NCBI GenBank assembly: GCA_024195265.1
Contig: JAJLRJ010000004.1
Coordinates: forward strand, 671,125-735,124
Source: Dendrophyllia cribrosa
Taxonomy: Eukaryota > Cnidaria > Anthozoa > Scleractinia > Dendrophylliidae
Direction: 5' to 3'
Length of the DNA stretch: 64,000 nt
Part shown: piece after piece, positions 58,401 through 64,000 of the stretch
Numbering within the stretch: the first letter of the stretch is position 1
Layout of the letters: every line of letters begins with the position of its first letter
Program-made: the position numbers and the translations under genes
Notes under the pieces: generated by a model
Databases searched by the model: none
What the model was told of the DNA's origin: nothing
What the model saw: the letters and a program-made list of their open reading frames with translations, nothing else

Positions 58401-61400
58401 GAGTGATAGGCATGAGAATTTGTTTGTGGGAGTGCCAGGATTTCCGAATGCGACCTGATCAAATCCGAAGACAACCCGATCTATTCCGAAGATGTTCCTA
58501 AGAATTCTGAAGTTTCCATGGATCTCAGACCTCTTGTTTAATAACATCCAGCTGTAATCGTGATGTTCAGAACAATAAAAACCTACAAAAAAGTGCCAAA
58601 TTTTCATGAATGTAACTATATTTTTAATTGGATCATACGATCAGTTAAGGCCGATAGCTGACAAATCTGTAAGTCAGGCGCGAGAAATTGCTCCATAGGC
58701 GTTAGTTGGCGTGAGATTGGAGTTTTAGACTCGCAGAAGTGAGACTCATGCCTAAGGCGTGAGACTTGGCAGGTATATATTAGTTCAACAATAATTATAT
58801 TTGACTAAGGTTAACATGTAAAATCTAAAAAACTGACAACATTTACATACATGTACTGATTGTTCTTGTCTTATATTTTCCGTTAAGGGTTATGCCTCCT
58901 TACGTCACCTTGTCAAGCTTTCAAGGTTAGAAGTTCCTCAGTGGATTGTTGATGCCATTGAACCAATTAAGGATGATGACGAGGCTATACGTCGATATGG
59001 TGTTCAGCTGGGAATCGAAATGGCACGTGAACTGTTAGCGAGTGACGAGGTTCCTGGATTGCATTTTTACACCCTGAATCGAGAAGTTGCCACAAAAGAA
59101 ATTCTCACAAACCTAGATATGTGGTGTCAGGACCCTGCTGCCAGCAGACCACTGCCATGGAAATCATCAGCAAACAAGAAAAGGATTTGCGAAGATGTGA
59201 GGCCCATCTTTTGGGCATCACGGCCAAAGAGCTACATGTACCGTACATCAGACTGGGATGAATTTCCTAATGGACGATGGGGGAACTCCTCATCTCCTGC
59301 ATTTGGTGACATTACCGACCATCACTTGTTTTATCTACGAAGCAGAATAAAAAAAGATGACTTGTTAAAAATGTGGGGAGAGGAGCTTACTTGTGTGGAA
59401 GATGTATTTGAAGTGTTCAGATGTTACATTTCTGGAGAAAACAACAATTCTGGTGTGAAGGTAAAAATAATACCCGATCAATAATTTAATGGCTTACTGG
59501 AAATTTAAGGGCTTTTAAGTGACTGTCTTAGTAAAAAAAATGGCTGCTATAGTTTTATGGTTATGGGGTTATTCCTGACAAAATAAAAAGTTCTATAAAA
59601 ATTTAAAATAATTATATAATATTATTTATAACTTAACAATGTTTCAGGCTCTCCCAAACTACAGTGAATGTCTGTTTGGAGTTACAGTACCACTCACGGG
59701 AAACTTACCACCTCTCGTCTCGCGAGAAACGAGACGCGTCTCGAGAGAAACGAGACGCGTCTAGAGAGAAACGAGAATCACTGAACCGTGGGGTGTGGAA
59801 TATATTACTCGCGAGAAGCCAGTGTACATTGGCAAATTGATGAGACCGCCGGTATCGAAAAGTGCGATCGACTCAAGATATTTATAGACTCATGATAAGC
59901 CGGGGAAAATTTTTTGAATCCATATTTCTTTGCTAAATTGATTAGAACGAAAGTATAGCAACGAAAAGTGCGATCGACTCAAGATATTTATCGACTCGCG
60001 ATAAGCCGGGGTATATTTTTGTTTGATTCCAGATTTCTTTGCCAAATCGATGAGAACGAAGGTAGCAACGAAAAGTGCGATCGACTCAACTGAGATATTT
60101 ATCGACTCGCGATAAGCCGGGGTATATTTGTTTGAATCCATATTTCTTTGCTAATGAGAATGAAGGCAGCAATGAAAAGTGCGATCAATTCAATATATTT
60201 ATCGACTCGCGAGAAGCCGGGGTACATTTGTTTGATCAAGATTTTGTTGCCAAATTGATGAGACCGCGGGTTTCAAATGAAAGCGATCGACTCAAGATAT
60301 TTATCGATCGCTTGCAAGGATTAATTTTATTGTAATTCGCCTCAGAATTTGCGTCGTGGAACGTTATTTACCCACAAGTTACGAAGGAACCCACACACAC
60401 GTATGAATTCATGGAAGCGCATAGTCTGTATTCAGGTTTCAAATTACCCTTTTGACATATGCAAATTCGGTGCAGTGGTGCACTTTTTCCTGACAACAAC
60501 AACAAACTTAAAAGGGCTAAATTTGTTTTGTCTTTTCTGCTACATACCTTTCCCCGCTGTCTGACATCGATTATTATATTTTAGTTTCATTCAAGATTTA
60601 TCTTCACAATTGGTAAACATGAAGTTCAGAAAGAATTTTACACATGAATTTTGCGTGACTAATGCACTGGCACTTTGGGCCGTTTTGTTTACATAAAGTG
60701 ACCTATTTTGGTTTTGTTCGCTTTCTGACTGAAAGCTCACTCCATTCGAAATTTTTCCATAGCCGTTCACAGCCAGCCGTTCGAAATTTTTGTTCTGTTT
60801 CAGCCGTTCACTGCACAAGCCGTTCAAAATAATTCTTTGGCGTTCAAATGAAATTCGATCTGTTAGCAGATCTCGTTGCCTAGCACGTGATCAAAAAATC
60901 TACCGTGAATGCACATTTCTCGATGTCGTGCGAAAGTTGTTTTATTGTTTGTTCTAGAAGAACTATTCGTTTGAAACTGTATTTTTGTAATGGACGATTT
61001 TATATAAGTGACGATTTGTCTGTCCGTTTTAGAGCACGGATGAGAAATTGTCACAAATCGGACCGTTCTTGGTTGAAAGTCGTGCGTCATACGCTCTTCG
61101 ATCGATACGATACGCAAAACAAGCCTTCATCATCTTCATCGATCGAATCCTAAGTTTCATGAATGCTAAGTTTTCATTTACAATACCCCTGAAAACGAAA
61201 AAGTTTTGTTTAAAACGGTGAATCATTGAGCCGGTTGCAAACAAGTGAGTTCATAAAACCATAGAACAATATGTCAACATGAGCGCGCTGTCGCTGATTC
61301 AAAATCAAACCTGAAATACCGAATACGACTGTCTTGCGATAATCGCACAAAACGTTACAAACATTTGGCCAAAGCGAATAAAACATTAAAAAGCGCTTCA

Positions 61401-62105
61401 GAAATACTAGACTTTCACAGTCATCTATTTCCTCATGAAATAGAGTTTGATCGTTCGGTTTGTTTAGTCGTGCGTCATACGCTCTCATCTCGCCAAACGT
61501 GTAAATCAACGTTCGATAGTTTAGAATACATTTTATATCAGCAGAATGTGAAGCGTTTGTACGGTACTTGCAGTGCACTCGCGAGAAACGAGACACGTCT
61601 CGCAAGAAACGAGACGCGTCTCGCGAGAAACAAGACGCGTCTCGTGAGACGGTGGTAAGTTTCCCGTGAGCGGTACTGTATTCATGCTATTTAACACCAC
61701 TAAGTGTTATCCAGTTCTGTAAATTTACTTTGATGAATTGATTTGATTTGAAGTGTTACTGACTTCAATCTTCACTTCTCTATTGATAAAATGTCCAGTG
61801 CTCAACAACGAGCCCCTACTCTTGCATAAAAACCTTAAATATTTCATCTTGTAGGTTAATTGGCTTGTAAAGCTATACTCTCGGCTCTGAATTGTGTTTG
61901 CTGATCTGATTTTTGCCTGCAGGTGAAATCTCTTCCCTGGAATGATGACACTGTTGCTGCAGAAACATCATTAATCAAAGAGAAGCTGGAAATGCTCAAC
62001 AGCAAAGGAATCCTGACTATTAACAGTCAGCCTCATGTTAATGCTGCCCCATCTTCTGATCCCATGGTCGGATGGGGAGGCAGCGGAGGATATATCTACC
62101 AGAAG
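55444..62105 (+). CDS. MTHFR: Methylenetetrahydrofolate reductase, exons 1-5 (3' part outside)
   Basis: Exons 55444-55897, 56377-56490, 57178-57371, 58888-59460 and 61923-62105 join in phase to 506 codons. The enzyme reduces 5,10-methylene-THF to 5-methyl-THF with NAD(P)H and FAD in the cytosol, supplying methionine synthesis. Seen: a Ser-rich N-terminus (residues 24-37); [10 protein letters not shown] with the catalytic Glu of the family (about residue 56); ALRGDP across the exon 1/2 border; [12 protein letters not shown], keeping the Ala that is position 222 in human; and FNPHFY-region equivalents [11 protein letters not shown]. Next comes the linker [16 protein letters not shown], then the start of the S-adenosylmethionine-binding regulatory domain ([36 protein letters not shown]). 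Human MTHFR has 656 residues, so roughly 150 are missing past the window; no further exon is visible to 64000. Introns are loaded with young transposons. The identity is certain, the first Met less so. Confidence 0.95.
56600..57092 (-). mobile_element. tRNA-derived SINE, split by a MITE
   Basis: Minus strand: the head from 57092 has a box A, TGGTGCAGTGG, and a box B, GGTTCGAGGCC, spaced as in tRNA promoters. The body, below the MITE at 56844-57026, has GATGGACTAGCATCCCATCC, CATGCTACGGAAACC and GTTCTGGCC, a core shared by many invertebrate SINEs. It lies in MTHFR intron 2, antisense to the gene. Confidence 0.7.
56844..57026. mobile_element. 183-bp MITE inserted in the SINE
   Basis: Ends TAGACCACTTTCATAATGGC and inverse, near-perfect arms of about 40 bp, inner GTTAATTAGCCTCACTGGCC and inverse. 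A TA target is probable. A diverged relative is at 5908-6079. Confidence 0.8.
57429..58018. mobile_element. Element with ATACCTGCCAA ends, copy 1, carrying a palindromic insert
   Basis: Starts ATACCTGCCAAGTCTTATGC and ends TTGGCAGGTAT. Its halves match the element at 58381-58782 in reverse orientation. Without the insert at 57715-57911 it would be about 390 bp. Confidence 0.7.
57715..57911. mobile_element. 197-bp near-perfect palindrome with 11-bp target duplication
   Basis: Arms of about 97 bp start (G/C)TGGTGGACAAAACACTGAC and differ at about four positions, with the centre at about 57811. Each arm repeats ATGGACTACCC or a close variant four times. CCGAAGATTGG flanks it exactly on both sides (57704-57714 and 57912-57922), and the empty site can be compared in the sister element at about 58450-58480. 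The long duplication suggests a Mutator-like transposase acting in trans. Confidence 0.85.
58381..58782. mobile_element. Element with ATACCTGCCAA ends, copy 2, opposite orientation
   Basis: Starts ATACCTGCCAACTTTTTCCG and ends GACTTGGCAGGTAT. It aligns inverted with 57429-58018, including the frame segment [10 protein letters not shown] on the minus strand against [10 protein letters not shown] on the plus strand of copy 1. Both are in MTHFR intron 3. Confidence 0.7.
59685..61678. mobile_element. 1994-bp TIR element in MTHFR intron 4
   Basis: Ends CAGTACC(A/G)CTCACGGGAA then ACTTACCACC (28 bp, one mismatch), with TA on both sides (59683-59684, 61679-61680). Next to each TIR is a cluster of GAGAAACGAGACGCGTCTCG units, three per side, inverted between sides. 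The interior has 105-bp tandem repeats (59857-60310) and a 19-bp direct repeat, GTCGTGCGTCATACGCTCT, at about 61078 and 61468. No transposase frame is visible, so it is presumably moved in trans. Confidence 0.8.
59857..60310. repeat. 105-bp tandem repeat, 4-5 copies
   Basis: Each unit has AAAAGTGCGATCGACTCAAG, then ATATTTATCGACTCGCGATA and AGCCGGGGTA, then TTTGCTAAATTGATGAGA. Starts at about 59857, 59962, 60069, 60174 and 60277; the last is diverged. Confidence 0.85.
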
Positions 62106-62494
62106 GTAAACAACAATATTAAACTTCTTACAGTACACGCATTTGCCTGACTGATAATAGAAATCAGTGACCAGTCGTTAAATGAAAACATTGTGATTTT
62201 TAATAACTAGTATCAATTTTCATTGAGTGTTATAGATCTTCATTGTTTTTTTTTTATGTGACAGCAGTCTCTGACAAACCATGAAAATTGTTAACATTAG
62301 GTGTTAATTGATTGATATTGATTGATTACTGGATATTGATTTTCATTGTTTGGTCAGGCTGGAGTAGGGTTTGTTAAGTTGTGGAAATTCTATAATGTCT
62401 TGCAGTTTTCAGGACTGGAAAGTACATTGTATTGAAAACTGACAAAGTAATGGCACAAAGAAATAACACTGTATGAGGGGTAGGGACAAAACGT

Positions 62495-62552
62495 GGGGTA
62501 CCCCATGGCGTAGGCCATGGTGTAGGCCATGGGGTAGGCCATGGCCTACCAG
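62495..62552. repeat. GTAGGCCATGG tandem repeat
   Basis: Three to four 11-12 bp units between GGGGTACCCC-type palindromes, in MTHFR intron 5. Confidence 0.75.
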
Positions 62553-62559
62553 TGGTTAA

Positions 62560-64000
62560 TTTCTTAAAAAAAATGCTAAAAAGTAAATAAATAATTCCTC
62601 TTAAATACTGTAAAATCTCTGTGTTGTCTGTTCCAGCCTTGTACCACTTCATACAACTTAAAGGCAGGGAGTTTGTACTAAACGGAGGGGTAGACTATTA
62701 AAAGGTGCAGTTTTTTTGGGGGGGGAGAGGGTGGGAAATCTAAATCGTGATTCTTGAAAGCAAAAATGGGTTTTTCACTAAAATCCTAAGTGATAATGCA
62801 TCCAGAAAATCCAAATCTGAACGCAGCGGCTACTTCAGATAAGATCTTAATCCTGATGATTCATGCCGGGGAAAGGATTAGAAAAAAAGTACTACCACAG
62901 GGAACCCAAACGCTGTATTACCTATAACATAATCATTTGATAATGTTATTTCCCTGTATCTTATTGAGTCGTTTTGGAGCTGCGATTTGAATCAGAGCGA
63001 AGACGGTTGACCTTGCACGTTTCAAATGAATTATTGTGTCTGCTGCTTCGTAAATACGACGCGCCTATTACGTCTCAAGTTTCCATGCATTATCAACTCA
63101 AATTTTCCATTTATACCATAACTATTTTATATTCAAACTATCCTTGGGGGAGAATCTCGGGTTTCAATTTACACACCTTTTTATAGTCAACCCCTGAACC
63201 AGGGCTCGAGACTTACGGTAGCCAACTAGCCAAAGTCTAGTAAAAATTCAGTTTTGGCTACGGATTTTGGCTTTCACTAAGCCCTTCTGGTTAGTGAAAA
63301 TGGAACTGCACTGGACGGAAATGAAACTGAAAATTATTTCATATCAATCGCAATTTAAGTAAATTGAGAGAACAGAAACTAGTGCATAGACTGTAAACGG
63401 CATCATATTATTTAATGCTATAAAGAACGATTTTCCTTTTTTGTTACGAAAGCAACGAAGGAAAGAATCAAACTGCTTTGCACTGTTGATATATCATGTG
63501 TGAAATCAAGCGGAACAGCTTCCAGGCATCAGGTTCATTTAGCATAAATAATGAGGTCAAAGAGGTCACATATGCGTTTTTCCAAAAAGAAAGAATCTTT
63601 GAATCTTGTTCGAGAGTTTGAATGATTTTGAAATTAATTTCATTTTTATATATACAAATTCAAAATAAGTTAAAACGGAGTAAAATATGTTCAATTCGGT
63701 TGAAAACAGAAAACCTGAATAGCAGTACTAAATGTCTCGGAGATTTTTTTTCTCCTTTAACTGTCGCTGTAACTCGCCACCCCTTTACCACCCCCCGTGC
63801 AAGTCTGGACAGTGAAAATTTATTTTGGCTAGTGAAATCAAACCTGTCACTAGCCACTAGGCTAGTAAGCTAAAAAGTTAGTCTCAAACCCTGCAAACTC
63901 TGTCTTTTAGTTCTATGAAGTGGTACAAGGCTGGAACTCTTGAACACAGAGATTTTATGGTATTCAAAGAGGAATTATTTATTTATTTTTTAGGATTTTT
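62560..64000. repeat. Inverted repeat arms in MTHFR intron 5
   Basis: 62563-62670 (AATAATTCCTCTT, AAAATCTCTGTGTT, CCAGCCTTGTACCACTTCAT) recurs inverted at about 63908-64000, cut by the window end. Between them 63200-63893 has CAGGGCTCGAGACT and AGTCTCAAACCCTG ends with TAGCCA(A/C)TAG subterminal words, like a hAT-type MITE, although no target duplication could be read. Confidence 0.55.

Noticed and set aside
59648..59682. Possible extra MTHFR exon after an AG at 59647
   Set aside because: The next bases do not match the conserved MTHFR sequence, exon 4 joins exon 5 directly in phase, and the frame runs into a transposon end.
1..64000. CRISPR array or prokaryotic operon
   Set aside because: Repeats are tandem or inverted without regular unique spacers, genes contain introns, and no ribosome-binding sites or Cas-like frames are present.

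Overview
This window is animal nuclear DNA, most likely from an anthozoan cnidarian and probably a stony coral. Three things point there: short exons separated by long, repeat-filled introns with GT/AG borders; secreted PAN-EGF proteins of a kind common in cnidarians; and the repeat landscape of hairpin MITEs, a SINE, LINE and Penelope fragments and long G/C homopolymers. The assignment to corals is an inference. No bacterial genes, operons, CRISPR arrays, rRNAs or free tRNA genes were seen.

The protein-coding part is small. (1) 6854-12320, minus strand: a spliced gene for a Ser/Pro-rich protein I do not recognise, with one exon junction that is out of phase in my model. (2) 26252-29488, plus: a four-exon gene for a 211-residue secreted protein with eight cysteines; the exon phases close perfectly. 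(3) 32928-35710 and 41789-50848, plus: a tandem pair of three-exon genes encoding signal peptide, PAN/Apple-like segment, EGF domain and a C-terminal cnidarian-type domain (285 and 293 residues). Both have a matching 10-codon upstream ORF. Copy 2 keeps a decayed EGF exon at the ancestral position and an intact EGF exon 200 bases further on. (4) 55444-62105 and beyond, plus: the first five coding exons (506 codons) of 5,10-methylenetetrahydrofolate reductase (MTHFR). The C-terminal part of its regulatory domain lies outside the window.

Nearly everything else is mobile DNA, much of it nested. Target-site duplications (TSDs) are readable for many elements. A 6345-bp element (16847-23191) has a perfect 74-bp terminal inverted repeat (TIR) and a 9-bp TSD, and sits inside the right arm of an older palindromic element (15388-23723). 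A 2008-bp foldback (3811-5818) is flanked by TTAA and carries a 271-bp insert with a 9-bp TSD. Three elements have TTA TSDs (31265-31426, 33847-34250, 43961-44740); the last encodes a Myb/SANT-like domain, which fits PIF/Harbinger transposons. MTHFR introns hold a tRNA-type SINE split by a MITE, a nearly perfect 197-bp palindrome with an 11-bp TSD, and a 1994-bp TIR element with internal 105-bp tandem repeats.

The best leads are the 6.3-kb element with its decayed multi-exon gene, the palindrome with reiterated GGACTA motifs in MTHFR intron 3, the EGF-exon turnover in the PAN-EGF pair, and an AT-rich, foreign-looking coding island at 46680-47110. Functional statements are inferred from translation by eye; no database search was possible.
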